Notes: a model not told the origin generated them from the letters alone. A stretch of 64,000 nt of DNA from Pachysolen tannophilus NRRL Y-2460 (GCA_001661245.1 KV454011.1:1782135-1846134); one strand, 5' to 3'; counted from the stretch's first letter, positions 20,801 through 31,053 are shown. Program-made: numbers and translations.

Positions 20801-23506
20801 TTTCAATATCGAGCCTATTGAGGTTAGTTCATTTGATAAGCGTTTAGAAAATTTTATGAAACTGAATGATTCGCAAAGTTTAAATTCCAAAAATAACGAT
20901 TGCTCATGGTTTATAAGTAAAGTCCTGGACTGCTTGTAGGTTTTCACTATGAATATCAAATATGAATTTAACTTCTGATACTGTAAGTAGCTTATCAAAT
21001 ATTGTAAAAATTCAAATTCAAATTCAATGAGTCTTTCGTTATTACTTATTGTTGAAGTTGGTTTTTTATTCAACCATTTAACAAAAAGTTCCAAACAACT
21101 CATAAGGATAGCTTGATTAAACTTTCTATTAATGGAATACTGTAAATAATTATAACAAACAATCAACTCTTTGCAATAATAAATACAACTGTCCACCGGA
21201 AATTTTTTCTCTTGGAACTCTTCATAATTGATATGAATAAATGATTCAAGCCCGGAAATATTATAATAACTTATCAAACAATATTGATATAGGCCTCTAT
21301 CTATTACTGTTTGCTTCAATTGTTCCATCAAACTATTAACTAGCGATGTCTTCTCTTCTGCAGAATATATTGAAAGCGCCTTAAAAATATTTGTGACAAT
21401 AAATGCTTTTAAAAATTCATCTTCTTCGAACATGCTCAAATCAATTTTCTTTGATAACACCACTGATTTTATTAAAAGCTTAATGGTGACTGATAAATCT
21501 TTATTGAATCTGTTTTGTAATGTGAAAAAACCGTCACTTTTATTAATCTCAGGGTTACTTAAGTTCATGTAACATTTAAAAACTTTGGAAAGAAATAACA
21601 TAGATTCAGAATAATTTCGATTTTCAATTAACAAGTTTGTAATTCTATCTATCTTAGTTTGGAAAAATTCAAAATTTTTCATTTTATTTTCAATTTTGTC
21701 ATTAATCACAATGCAGTATTCATAATTGATAGAGTTCATCCAATGATTCAATGATTCCCTAAAATTTTTTGTTAATAATTTACCTCCTGAATTAAATAAT
21801 AGGTTTGAAAGGTTTCGTATTTTATTAAACTGCAAGTATTGTTGAGGACGGCTTTCCGATTTGAATATTTGGAACAATAAATCCAATGAAGAGTCTATTA
21901 ATTTAAAATCTTGTACTGGATCCATTGCTTTGATTAGAAGAACAATGGAATCAAATAACAGAAAATGATTTTTGGATAAAAGGACTTCTGATTGTTTGGT
22001 TACCTTGACAAAATATTCTAATATCGAAGTTATCAAAGCCTTTGAATCCTGTAATTCATTATTTATCATTAATTCTATGATACTTGAGAGTTTCCTTAAA
22101 AAAAAATCTTCATTCCAATATGATAATAAGTCCTCTGTTGGTTCATTTAAAATATGAATAATTTTATCACAAATAAAAGAGTCGTCCTTTACCGATATAT
22201 CATCCATCAACAAAATAATATCATCATCAAAATCATTATTATTATTTTGATTAGAATTCTGATTTATCAACCCACTATCTTTAATAATTAGGTTCCAATC
22301 TAATTTATCTGTATCAAAGTCCGACTGATATTTTAATTTTATTCTTAAATATCTTTCTATCAATTTTAAGCAATAATTATCACCAGTGTGAATTAATAAA
22401 TGTTTCTTTCCATTTATCAACTCATACACAAATGCAGAAGTATATTGATAAACCATTTTATCATCTTTGGTAATCATTATATTTAAATTATAATATAATT
22501 CGCGTAGTATTGAGTTATTCTTATCATGCTGTTGCTTTTGAAAATCTTGTTCAGATTGAAACTCGATAGCTTTTGACAAAAACGCCAATTTTAAAACTGT
22601 TTGAGTGTTCACTGAAAACGAATAAAGTATTTTGGATAAAGTAACCATTTTATTTAACTTTTGAGAATCTGTTAAATGAGAAAACCAACTAGAAAAATTG
22701 GAACTAGCTTTAACTGAGAATAAAATATCCTGGGAAGAAACAAATTTTTGTTGCTGTTTAGCATTTGTTTGTTGCAATGATTGATTTTCATGATTGTATA
22801 AAGCTTGAAGTAAAAGTATATGATTCGAAGTAATTATATTGCAGCACTCCTGAGGTAGATAAGGATTATAAGTTAAACCAGTCAACATTTCTTTAATCCC
22901 AGGGGTTATGTTCTCAGTGCTATACTTTTCAATTGTTTGAAAATGATCATCAAATTTAAAAGACACCAACTTTTTCAAGATTCGATATACATTCAGTATT
23001 TCATTTATGCAAAGTTCATATTTTGATAAATCCATTAATTGAATAATGAAAGTTTGAGTTTTTTTACAAAAATTCAAAAAATGATCATCTATCAGATCAA
23101 TATTATTAGAAATAGTGTTGAAATTCAAATCAAACAATACTTTTAATGCAGTAACTGCTAATGATATTAAAGTATCCAATTTTTTCTTTTCATTTTCATC
23201 ATTCTTCAAATTTTCGAGGTATGTTTGAATAAACCGAATCGAATACTCTATAACTTTAATACATTGATCTCGTATCACTTCCTCTTTAATGTTATCATTT
23301 ATAATCTGATTATTATTTAACTCTCTTTGTTGTAAAACTTTTCTCTTGTTAATGAAAGTACGCCTTGTTGAATGACCATTTTTAACTGAAAAGGAGGACA
23401 CAGAACCGATCTGCGATAATGATGTCAAATAACTCTTAAAAAGCCTCTTCAGCTGTGGAATATTTATAACTAAATCATCATCTTCATCACTATATGATAT
23501 TGGCAT
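17879..23506 (-). CDS. ESP1: Separase (cohesin-cleaving protease)
   Basis: 1875 residues. The C-terminal peptidase C50 domain has the His-Cys dyad: VYLGHGSGDQY (His about 1755) and SLLLGCSSG (Cys about 1781), preceded by FTHTVLVVSKSCQQFPWESLP. The long N-terminal part is helical (TPR/ARM-like) with little sequence identity to homologues, as usual for separases. At anaphase onset it is freed from securin and cleaves Scc1/Rec8 to release sister chromatids; in yeast it also triggers Cdc14 release. Length is in the range of other yeast separases. Start ATG at 23506; no intron seen. A CTG at 19280-19282 lies in the LPxNW motif at a position usually small or polar. Confidence 0.95.
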   Translation of the reverse strand: MPISYSDEDDDLVINIPQLKRLFKSYLTSLSQIGSVSSFSVKNGHSTRRTFINKRKVLQQRELNNNQIINDNIKEEVIRDQCIKVIEYSIRFIQTYLENLKNDENEKKKLDTLISLAVTALKVLFDLNFNTISNNIDLIDDHFLNFCKKTQTFIIQLMDLSKYELCINEILNVYRILKKLVSFKFDDHFQTIEKYSTENITPGIKEMLTGLTYNPYLPQECCNIITSNHILLLQALYNHENQSLQQTNAKQQQKFVSSQDILFSVKASSNFSSWFSHLTDSQKLNKMVTLSKILYSFSVNTQTVLKLAFLSKAIEFQSEQDFQKQQHDKNNSILRELYYNLNIMITKDDKMVYQYTSAFVYELINGKKHLLIHTGDNYCLKLIERYLRIKLKYQSDFDTDKLDWNLIIKDSGLINQNSNQNNNNDFDDDIILLMDDISVKDDSFICDKIIHILNEPTEDLLSYWNEDFFLRKLSSIIELMINNELQDSKALITSILEYFVKVTKQSEVLLSKNHFLLFDSIVLLIKAMDPVQDFKLIDSSLDLLFQIFKSESRPQQYLQFNKIRNLSNLLFNSGGKLLTKNFRESLNHWMNSINYEYCIVINDKIENKMKNFEFFQTKIDRITNLLIENRNYSESMLFLSKVFKCYMNLSNPEINKSDGFFTLQNRFNKDLSVTIKLLIKSVVLSKKIDLSMFEEDEFLKAFIVTNIFKALSIYSAEEKTSLVNSLMEQLKQTVIDRGLYQYCLISYYNISGLESFIHINYEEFQEKKFPVDSCIYYCKELIVCYNYLQYSINRKFNQAILMSCLELFVKWLNKKPTSTISNNERLIEFEFEFLQYLISYLQYQKLNSYLIFIVKTYKQSRTLLINHEQSLFLEFKLCESFSFIKFSKRLSNELTSIGSILKDHKSAIFETIKWKLLQFEYCLLIGNLSNAREKYSTILRALQISEDFKLTSELTKFKVIKILTVFSKFSYLSGLLNFELNNFSESILNVKRAIRISQSILKKFMTGVTNIDIVQYNNIKWELTHMTISFYKCIVEVMVHCGLTKEAVYYLEELAKFMEFNDRIPLVQCDVYYFTAEFYLLCGEKLKANQLMVKGDEIYNELIFSDKYLELKGTASHAFYMQTIEDDKNEKIYYDMVDTLFEKLFKSYNYKNDVNSRDIKTFSLNDSVSSIWNMHSDELQLFARMKLQIEHRKLLKLNMSDDTGRILNAKLTNSDHKLHFQYDLLINNVIGSKKNLAIAKKSLSTDPVLSGLDDSAILLPSTMMQLIDNLIHSPEVSKRLTAVYSNNINVKKALKNLTQSRDLVVNSFEKALQCFKIYELYDLNKTLMASLSTLSAISTSQIRVDLLQDIYFKDEVPRFLPFMFQKKLVDLTEDSKKLLPDDNIQKQNSILAAENSTSFFKKIRSYLPLNWLVITIDVCPYNGDLLLTRLERNSTTPFIIRLPLNRHSARDLCEKSFTFDDALKELKIIINDSDATTKIDRTSTIVTSADKETWWNERKELDSKLGKLMSDAEYCWLGGFKGIFNQKRVNRTLMGEFKDKFTNILNRYLPSRKKLRLRNKTSNIVEVDDKVLELFASLGHPSNLSSTELLEDLIYFVLDILLFHGEENAFDEIDIDQMYVEIEELLDNYHTDNFFDNFDSFTHTVLVVSKSCQQFPWESLPSLRDCSISRTPSLQMLLNHLESQLLGDTSKKLLLEKTNGYYILNPSGDLIRTEQNFKSKFAALVNWKGIIGRRPEEIEFQKGLRDSDLFVYLGHGSGDQYIRSKSLKELSNCPPSLLLGCSSGLLKDNGMLEPYGTVFNYLIGGSPMVLVNLWDVTDKDIDKFSLSVFEKWGLFENNVKSENICQAVSSSRDVCHLKYLNGSAPIVYGLPYYLR

Positions 23507-24249
23507 TTTTCTTGTTTTTTTGTGAATTGTTGCATTAAAAACAAAATTAAATATAAAATGATAACTGCAAAAAAAACCGGGAAAGTTAAGACTAGGTTTT
23601 TTAAACTTCTATTTACAGAATAATGAATGAAAAGCAGTCTAGCAAATGTCTCAATGACTAAAAGTATAACTATCCAATTTTAATGTTTAGCGCCGTTGGG
23701 AAACTTCAATGATCAAATCAAATCAATAAAACTCAAAAAAAATAACAAATGCAAAAATTAACTCAACCTAAACCTCAACTCAAAATCAAAAGTAAATTCT
23801 TCAGATATATGTAATGGCAATGTCTCCACTCTAACCGCTCTAGCCTCTCTAATGTCCAACTCGCCCTCTTTACACTAAATGTTTCTAATACGAAAAATAA
23901 TATAAATAAATTATCAATTCCAGTCTTTTCTTTGTCTTTTCTCTCCTCTGTTTACCTTTCTTCTTTTTTGTGTTTACCAAAACAACAAACTAGGGCGGTC
24001 TTCGAGTGACCCAAAACGTCAACAATTTTAACAGCCCTGGAACTTGGAAGAGGCTTCCATACCTGTGTGTGTTTTAACCGATGATATATATATATATTTA
24101 TATAATTAATTGTTTTAATTCATTTCTAATTAGATCAATTAATTATAGAGTCATTTAGCTGGTGGATTCAGGTAGTTTTGGAGGTCTTGGAATTGATTAA
24201 GACTTGATTTAAATTTTTTTTTTTTTATTTTTTCTGATTGGTTTATAAG
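23507..24249. other. Divergent promoter region of ESP1 and the Tim17-fold gene
   Basis: 743 bp without a credible ORF. It contains pyrimidine-rich tracts and a TA run near 24086-24097. No MCB (ACGCGT) box or other cell-cycle element is seen for ESP1. Confidence 0.45.
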
Positions 24250-24903
24250 ATGTCATCAAGTGAAATTGAAGAGGTTAAAACTCCAAAGGCATTTCCATTA
24301 CCAAGTCCATTTTGGAATGTATCATCGGGGCCAAATAAGGCATACCAGCCAGTTGATCCATTTTCCAATGCTTCCAAGCTTTTTATTGGAACAGGTGTTT
24401 TCGTTGTTGGTATGCATTTTAGAAGACTTTTACAACGTAAAAAGGGATCTGCTAGACCTGGTTTAGCGAGATATTTAGAAATGTTTGAAATGACAAAACT
24501 GCACCTTATTGGTATTCCTCTTGGTGTCTCCAGTTATTCTTTTTTACATGATTGTTTACAGAATGTTTATGAAAAGGAAACAGCTTTTAATGAATTTTTG
24601 TCTTCAGGGATTGCTTCGTTTATTGGTGTTTCTATTATTAAAAATAATAGAAAAATTGGTACTAATGTGGGTACTGCACTTGGTATTGGGCTCATGTTTG
24701 CTACTATGAGATGGGCAGGTGGGTTTGCTGGTCTTGATAAAAACTCGCATCGTCAAGTGGATAGCGCAGGACTTTTACTTAAACAAGAAGATTCTAGAGA
24801 TATCAAGACAGAGAGACAAGGTTTTTGGGATTTAACGTATAGAAGACCATTGTCTCAAACTATTGAAGATTTAGGTGAAGGCCGTGGTATTTTAAGGCCA
24901 TAA
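24250..24903 (+). CDS. Tim17/22/23-fold mitochondrial membrane protein, probable complex I accessory subunit (NDUFA11-type)
   Basis: 217 residues from ATG 24250. Four glycine-rich hydrophobic segments (about 44-60, 85-105, 120-135 and 140-160: LFIGTGVFVVGMHF, LIGIPLGVSSYSFL, GIASFIGVSII, GTNVGTALGIGLMFATMRWA) fit the Tim17/22/23 superfamily. The C-terminal RRPLSQTIEDLGEGRG block and overall size resemble fungal complex I 'B14.7/21.3 kDa'-type subunits rather than import channels. If so, it helps anchor the membrane arm of NADH:ubiquinone oxidoreductase, a complex absent from Saccharomycetaceae but present in CUG-clade yeasts. A TIM-family or unrelated inner-membrane protein is the alternative. 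Confidence 0.55.
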   Translation: MSSSEIEEVKTPKAFPLPSPFWNVSSGPNKAYQPVDPFSNASKLFIGTGVFVVGMHFRRLLQRKKGSARPGLARYLEMFEMTKLHLIGIPLGVSSYSFLHDCLQNVYEKETAFNEFLSSGIASFIGVSIIKNNRKIGTNVGTALGIGLMFATMRWAGGFAGLDKNSHRQVDSAGLLLKQEDSRDIKTERQGFWDLTYRRPLSQTIEDLGEGRGILRP

Positions 24904-24965
24904 GTAATCTTACTAGTTCCAGTAATTTATTTATTTATTTATTTTATCTATCTATTTATTTATTT

Positions 24966-24996
<31 letters not shown>

Positions 24997-25123
24997 TTAA
25001 TTCATATTTATTAAAAGTTTTTACATGTAGTCAGTAATTTCTATTACTAACGTAGTACTCGTTTTTTTGATATTTTCACATAGTTTGACTTTTAAAAAGA
25101 ATTCAGTTAAATCTCAATATAAA

Positions 25124-25156
<33 letters not shown>

Positions 25157-25241
25157 TAATCAAATCAAAAATTCAATAGAAAATTCTATTTCATATATAG
25201 ATGTTTAAAAAAAAAGTATATATTCTATTATTCAATGGAAC
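24904..25241. other. Convergent intergenic region with TTTA and AAT microsatellites
   Basis: It contains a long TTTA tetranucleotide run (about 24927-25005) and an AAT/TAA trinucleotide run (about 25123-25158). These are 3' UTRs of the flanking genes; no gene is visible. Confidence 0.6.
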
Positions 25242-27407
25242 TTACAAAACTTTTCCAACTGTGCTTCCCATAGAATGATGTTTCTCAGTATCAGAAACTT
25301 TCTTTAAGCTCCTACCACCTTGAATTTCTCCTAAAAGTGCAGAAATTGGTAAGCCAGCAGAAGGAGATGGTGCCGATGGTGCAGCTTCCGATCCGTTGCC
25401 ATTAGACATTGAAAAGGATGGCAGAGGAGGTGCTGGAGGGGCTGGTGGTGCTGCTGGTGCTGCTGGTGCCGACATTGATGGCAACGCCGGTGCTGGAGGT
25501 GCGACAGGAGGTAACGGTGGCAGTGGTGGTGCCGGTGGTGCAGCATTTGTTGGTAGTGGTGGTGCCAACGGTGGCGCCTGTGGTGGCGGAGGTGCTGAGT
25601 CACTTGGTAGAGGAGGAGCAGGAGGAGCGGGAGGAGCAGAATTAGTAGGTAATGGCGGCAGAGGTGGTACCACATTTGACGGAATTGGAACCTCAGCCGG
25701 TACCGATTCGTTTGGAGTCGGAACGGAATTCAAGGTTGTGGTAGCACTAGTTTCTGAAGTAGGCAATTCTGGAACTGGTGGTACCACTGGTTCTTGTAAT
25801 TCGGGAGCGTCTGGCGTCGAAAGTGATTCATTCACCAAAGGAGAGTTAGCATCTTGAACAGAAACGTACGAACTTGTTGTTGCTGTTGAATCATTATCCG
25901 AACCTTCTTTTTGTGGTTGTTGTGGTACTTGAGGCAGCTGTTGTGGTGGATTGACCGCTTGGTCTTTAGCTAGAGAATTTCCAGAATCAGTTCTGCTAAC
26001 AGTAGGTACCGATGCAGAACTACCACCAAAAAGTAAGCTTGCCAAATGTGCAGGACCTCTTAAAGGAATAGCATCATCTTCATCCTCATCAGAAGTCGGT
26101 TCATCACCCCAGTCATCATCATCATTGCCTGCTCCTCCTCGTTGTGCTTTTCTTTGAGCTTCAATAGCCTTTTTATCGAATACTTGTTGAGGTTGCTTCT
26201 GAGAAGCTGAATCAGTTGCAGGTGCCTGTGGTTTGAAAAATGGATTGTTGGCAGAAGGCAGCGCAGGAGCAGGAGTGATAGCTGCAGAAGGTGATTCCAG
26301 TTTCTGCAGTTGTTGAAAACCAGTGAAAGGATTATGAGAATGTGGTTGATATTCTGAAGAAGAGACCGACGACAGACCATTTACCGTTGCTGGCAGGGAT
26401 TTTTCAGTCTCCACCTGCTTATTTGTGGAGAGCTCCGCATTCTGCTCTTTGCCTTCATTTTCAGTTGCATTTTCTCTTTCTTCCTTTTCTTTCAAAGCTT
26501 TCATTTCGGCTTTTAGTCTCTCAATTTCGGCTTTCCGTTCAGCCCTCTTCTTTTTCTTTTCTTCCTCTTCTTTCTCTAATCTGGCTTTTTCCCTTAACAA
26601 TTCCGCAAGTTCTTCTGCTTCATCATCTGAATCATCTTTCTGTTCGCTTAAAGGTGCAGCAGATGGGGCAGGTTTAGGGATTTCCGAAATGGCAGGTGAA
26701 GATGTGGGTCTATTATTGTCCTCAATCTTTGACGAACTCTCGCTTACATTTTCTTTCCTTTGCAAAGTTTCAACTGGCGTTCTTAAATTATTATTGGAAA
26801 CAGCTGCTTGTGAGTTGGTATCAGTCTTAGCAGGAACGGCAGATAGCTCTGGAGATTTACTCTCGACCGGTGGAGAATTAACACTACTTGCAGAAGTAGT
26901 GCCACGTCTGGAGATACCAAGCTTAGCGAGCCTAGCATTCATTCTTTCTTGTGCTTGTCTCTTGATATAAGCAGCTCTGTCCTCGGGTGATTGGTAACTA
27001 GAATAAGTTGACCCACCAGTTGACTGAGGAGAAGCAAAAGATGAACGGTCCAGTGATGAATTGAAATTATTAGTAGCAACATTTGCAGTTGATGAATTCA
27101 GTGCTGACAATGTTTTGGGTTTCAAACTATTTAACAAATCAATAAAATTCTTAACTTCATAAGTGGAAATTCCTTCTCCCTTTTCAAATTTATTGTAATC
27201 AACTTGTTCTGTATTCGAAGTTTCTAAATGTGATCTGACGTTTGACGCTAATTCATTAACTGAAGTTTCAATATCTTTAATGATGGCCTTCTCAGACATA
27301 ATCTTCTTATCGATATTCTCAATTTCAAACAGTAACTTAGACTCACCGTCTTCAAACTCATCCATTGAGGGAGCCTGCTGTCCAGTCAATGCTGCCATTT
27401 TCTGTCT
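25242..27407 (-). CDS. PAN1: PAN1 C-terminal portion (3' of the inverted block)
   Basis: 722 codons including stop, open on the minus strand from the junction at 27407. They read RQKMAALTG, a helical region, an acidic/Lys-rich coiled coil (DDEAEELAELLREKARLEK), NPFTGFQQLQ, the acidic DDDDWGDEP motif with PLRGPAHLASLLFGG, and a very proline-rich tail (many PPxPPLPP). This matches the C-terminus of Pan1, the endocytic coat scaffold that activates Arp2/3 through an acidic DDW motif and binds class I myosins through proline-rich sequence. Residues predicted upstream of 27407 in this frame are merely antisense of the inverted block. An isolated ATG at the RQKM codon would give only a C-terminal fragment. 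Confidence 0.9.
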   Translation of the reverse strand, partial: RQKMAALTGQQAPSMDEFEDGESKLLFEIENIDKKIMSEKAIIKDIETSVNELASNVRSHLETSNTEQVDYNKFEKGEGISTYEVKNFIDLLNSLKPKTLSALNSSTANVATNNFNSSLDRSSFASPQSTGGSTYSSYQSPEDRAAYIKRQAQERMNARLAKLGISRRGTTSASSVNSPPVESKSPELSAVPAKTDTNSQAAVSNNNLRTPVETLQRKENVSESSSKIEDNNRPTSSPAISEIPKPAPSAAPLSEQKDDSDDEAEELAELLREKARLEKEEEEKKKKRAERKAEIERLKAEMKALKEKEERENATENEGKEQNAELSTNKQVETEKSLPATVNGLSSVSSSEYQPHSHNPFTGFQQLQKLESPSAAITPAPALPSANNPFFKPQAPATDSASQKQPQQVFDKKAIEAQRKAQRGGAGNDDDDWGDEPTSDEDEDDAIPLRGPAHLASLLFGGSSASVPTVSRTDSGNSLAKDQAVNPPQQLPQVPQQPQKEGSDNDSTATTSSYVSVQDANSPLVNESLSTPDAPELQEPVVPPVPELPTSETSATTTLNSVPTPNESVPAEVPIPSNVVPPLPPLPTNSAPPAPPAPPLPSDSAPPPPQAPPLAPPLPTNAAPPAPPLPPLPPVAPPAPALPSMSAPAAPAAPPAPPAPPLPSFSMSNGNGSEAAPSAPSPSAGLPISALLGEIQGGRSLKKVSDTEKHHSMGSTVGKVL

Positions 27408-28512
27408 TAGTAACCAACAAACTGGCTTCACATCCGTTTTAACCAATCAAACTGGTATTCAACCTCAAGCAACAGGATTCAATCCAATTTTAGCGCAAGC
27501 CACCGGTTTGGGACAGCCGACAGCATTACCTCCTATGCCAACAGGAGGTTTGGTTCCACAGAAAACTGGAGGGTTGACAAACTTTTACAATAATTTTGTA
27601 CCAAATAATTCAGCAAACACTGTTACTTGGGCCATCACTAGAGAGGAAAAAGCAATTTTTGATGGTATTTACAATAATTGGGACAAGGATCACAAAGGCT
27701 ATGTTGATGGTAAAACAGCAGTCCAAATTTTCAGTCAATCAGGTCTAGCAAGACCAGATTTAGAGAAAATCTGGACTTTAAGTGACATAAACAATAGAGG
27801 AAAATTAAATAAAGATGAATTCGCAGTTGCCATGCATTTGGTCTATAGAAGATTGAATGGTTTGGATATTCCAAACTACTTACCCCAGGAGTTAATCCCT
27901 CCATCTACTAAGGTATTGGACGATGTGAAATCTTCATTGAAAACTTCCACTTATGCTAAGAAACCCACCAAGTTACCAGCATCTATATCTTCAAATTTCA
28001 AAAACGATGATAATGATGGATCTTTTTACGTTAGCAGAAACAGAAGAAAGAATACTCCTGAGAGAAAAGATGGACCACCAAGCTCAGACTCACAATCTAG
28101 TGATAATCTGAATATGTCAATAGAAGACTTGAAGAAATCAATTCGTGAAAAACAAATTTTGTTGGATGCTATTGATGCTAAGGATGAAGATCAAGCTGTT
28201 AACAACAATTATTTACTGCAGAAAAATTTGAATGAGATTGAAACCTTAAAAGTGAAGATTAGAGAGGCTCAAGATAAATTAATTTCATCTCTGACATCTT
28301 ATTCAATGGATAATCAGGAAAAAAATCAATTATTATCAAGGTTAAACTCTTTAACTGACAAACTTCCAAGGCTTTTATCTGAAGTAACGGCTGTGGATGA
28401 ACAAATCAGAAATTTAAAGATTGAAAAATTCAAGAAGCAGTTACAAAAAGAATCACCACATATCAAGTTTTTCGGATCAGAAGAAGAAAAACGTAAGGCA
28501 AAATCAAAATTA
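27408..28512 (+). CDS. PAN1: PAN1 middle portion, lying on the opposite strand (inverted block)
   Basis: 1105 bp on the plus strand encode the middle of Pan1. In order: QTGF/ATGF/PTGG repeats (SNQQTGFTSV onward), the second EH domain (AITREEKAIFDGIYNNWDKD, EKIWTLSDINNRGKLNKDEF, about 27630-27890), a Ser/Lys-rich linker, and a coiled coil ending EEEKRKAKSKL. Both flanks encode Pan1 on the minus strand. The block has no start codon or promoter of its own. In the opposite orientation its ends join both flanks in frame: 1406+1105=2511 bases before the C-terminal part, divisible by three. The EH domain binds NPF motifs of epsins and related endocytic partners. Confidence 0.9.
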
Positions 28513-29918
28513 GGCTGTAAACCACCTGTTCTTTGTGGTTGTAAGTTTGGATTGTATCCTGTAGCTTGTGGAACCAACAGATTCTGACCACCAAAAGAGG
28601 TAGGTTGAGGAATCAAACTTGGATTATAACCTGTTCGCTGAGGGACTAATCCACCTGTCCTTTGAGGTTGCAATGAAGAGGTATTATAACCTGTTTGCTG
28701 AGGAATTATCTGCTGCTGCTGCTGCTGCTGTTGTTGTTGTTGTTGTTGTTGTTGCTGAGGTACACTTCCAGTATTAAAAGATGTGGCTTGTGGTAAAATT
28801 CCAGTCTGTTGTGGAACCAATGCGCCCGTTGTTTGTGGTTGTAATCCCTGGTTGAACCCCGTTTGCTGGTGTGTCATTGCCCCAAATGAAGTAGTTGGAG
28901 GCAGTGGTATTAAATTTGCATTGAATCCTGTTTGTTGTGGAATTAAACCACCTGTTCTTTGAGATTGTAAGCCTGTTGCAAAACCAGTTTGTTGTGGTTG
29001 AATATTGAAACCTGTTTGCTGAGGTTGTTGAAATCCTGTTTGCTGAGATTGCATAACACCACCTGTTCTTTGCTGTCTAATATCATTACTGAAAGGAGTA
29101 TTATTAGGAGGAGGATTACTCTCAGATCCTTCTCCAACACCAAAACTAATAAGATCAACAAAACTGCTGATTTCATTTTTCATCTTTGTTGGTAACTCGA
29201 ACGGAAGTTTTTCACCTTTCAAGACAACATTACATAAATGTAACGCCAAAGCAAATTCAGGAAATAACAAATGACCCGATCTCGTTGTATCTGATAAAGC
29301 CCATATTTCAGCCAATTGGGTCAGAGGTAAATTTGATCTCATCAAGATATCTCTTGCAGTGTTACCATCTATTGAATTTTCTCCCTTTGGTACAGATATC
29401 CTAAATAAGTGTTCAAATTTTTGTTGGTCCTCAGGCGTAATGAACGAAATACGAATAGCTGGAATTTTCAACTCCGTATTTTCAACCTCTTGATATTGCT
29501 GTTGATTTTGTTGTTGATTACCAAAAGTAGGTACTTGAGTTTGATATGACGCAACAGTATAGCCAGTAGGTTGGAACCCCAATAATTGATTCTGTTGTTG
29601 GGGCTGCTGCTGCTGCTGCGGCTGCTGTTGAGCATAACCAGTTGCCTGGCCACTCAATTGATTAAAATTATTGAATCCGCCGCCAATATTATTATTAACA
29701 GGATATCCAGTAGGCTGAGAATTTAACGGTTGAAAATTATTATAACCCGTTCGCTGAGCTGTAATAAATCCAGTTTGTTGAGCATTCAATCCTCCAAAAT
29801 TTTGCTGTACGGGCGCGCTTTGAAAATTAGTAAAGCCAGTTGGCTGTGATTGTAAAGGCGGTTGTTGCTGCTGATTATTGTTATTGAAACCTTGTTGTTG
29901 ATAAGGAAACATATTCAA
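28513..29918 (-). CDS. PAN1: PAN1 N-terminal portion (5' of the inverted block)
   Basis: Starts at ATG 29918 and stays in Pan1 until the junction at 28513. It has QPTGF/QQTGF/QRTGG-type repeats (Prk1/Ark1 kinase-type LxxQxTG contexts), the first EH domain at about residues 150-245 (EDQQKFEHLFR, LAEIWALSDTTRSGHLLFPEFALALH), then more QTG repeats with a Gln tract (about 28708-28757, CAG/CAA). Pan1 is the scaffold of the yeast actin-coupled endocytic coat, together with End3 and Sla1. Beyond the junction the frame runs into antisense of the inverted block and stops at 28326, so as assembled the product would be a truncated protein with EH1 but no EH2, coiled coil or actin-activating tail. Confidence 0.93.
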
Positions 29919-31053
29919 TTGCTAATTTTTTTTTAATGAAAACAAAAATAAATAAAAAACAAAAAAAAAAACAAAAAAAAAGAAGAAAAAAAAAAAGAAG
30001 AAGAAATTAGAGAAACAGGTGAAAAAAAGATGCTGAATGAGCTTCGAAGTTGATAGAAAATAGTTTTAATTATATTATAAAATATATTAATCAATTCAAT
30101 AGAATTGATCAACCTACATGATCAAAAATGAAATTCAAAAATAGCCAAGAGTCGTTAAGATACATGGGAGCTTTTTTGATTTATCGTACACGTCCACGGT
30201 TGTTAGCACCATTTTAGAAGAGAAAGATGGAAATAATCAAGAATGTTAACCGGTAAGAGGTTAGTTGACTGATGCCAGAAAATGTTAGATAAGGCTGAAG
30301 AGTTCAAGACAATGTGAGATCTTTAAGTTGAATCAATTGAGCTTATGGGTATTAATTGAAGCTTAAAAACTTGTTATTAAAACATATATATATAGCCGAA
30401 AGAAAAAAAAATAATGTAATTGCGAATTCTGTGGATCGAACACAGGACCTTTAGATTGCAGCGCTTAGCACGTCTTCAGTCTAACGCTCTCCCAACTGAG
30501 CTAAATCCGCTATACATTAGGTACAGTTTGCGCAGCTAATGTTTTTCACTATTCGATGATGTATATTTCTATCTATAGCTCATCTGCAGATGAGGACATA
30601 AAGCTGAAAAATTCAGTATTATTCATCACATTACTATGACAAGTGGGTTCTTATTGTCCTCATTGGGTTTCGTCTCCTAGGTAGTTTCACAAGTTAAGCT
30701 CTTGAATTTTTTCCTTTTTCTTTTTTTTTTCTGAAAGATTCTGTCTGGAGATATAGATTTAGGGGTTTTTCCTTGCTTTGCTTTGGTAGAAAATAATGTT
30801 CGAAATTAACTGTTTGAGAAACCACAATAATAACTTTTGATGTAGAAATATATGCTGCATGGAGTAGGAGAAGTACTCAGAGTACTTTAATTATCCCGCA
30901 TGGTGATAGAATACTAGATATGTGGTGGATTTAGTATCAGTTAATGAGAACCTAAAAGATAGTCTTTACAGTCAAAATATTTTTTATTTTTTGTTTTTTG
31001 ATTTCGCCACAAGTGACAATAAACTTTACCAAAAACAATTTTTTCTATTTTCA
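29919..31053. other. PAN1 upstream region containing a tRNA gene
   Basis: 1.1 kb holding the PAN1 promoter at its left end, a tRNA-Phe gene at 30421-30510, and the 3' region of AAR2. No protein gene is seen; the ORF at 30922-31158 overlaps the AAR2 3' end and is not supported. Confidence 0.6.
30421..30510 (-). tRNA. tRNA-Phe (GAA) with a 17-nt intron
   Basis: The minus strand reads GCGGATTTAGCTCAGTTGGG, a D-arm typical of eukaryotic tRNA-Phe. The anticodon stem TTAGA/TCTAA holds a CTGAAGA loop (anticodon GAA) interrupted after position 37 by a short intron of about 17 nt. The T-arm is GTCCTGTGTTCGATCCACAG, and the acceptor stem closes with ATTCGC. A-box and B-box promoters are internal; a T-rich stretch downstream on the minus strand serves as Pol III terminator. 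CCA is not encoded. Confidence 0.95.

Noticed and set aside
25396-26970. Plus-strand Gly-rich and Ser-rich frames opposite PAN1
   Set aside because: These are antisense readings of the proline-rich and coiled-coil parts of PAN1, which has strong family support.
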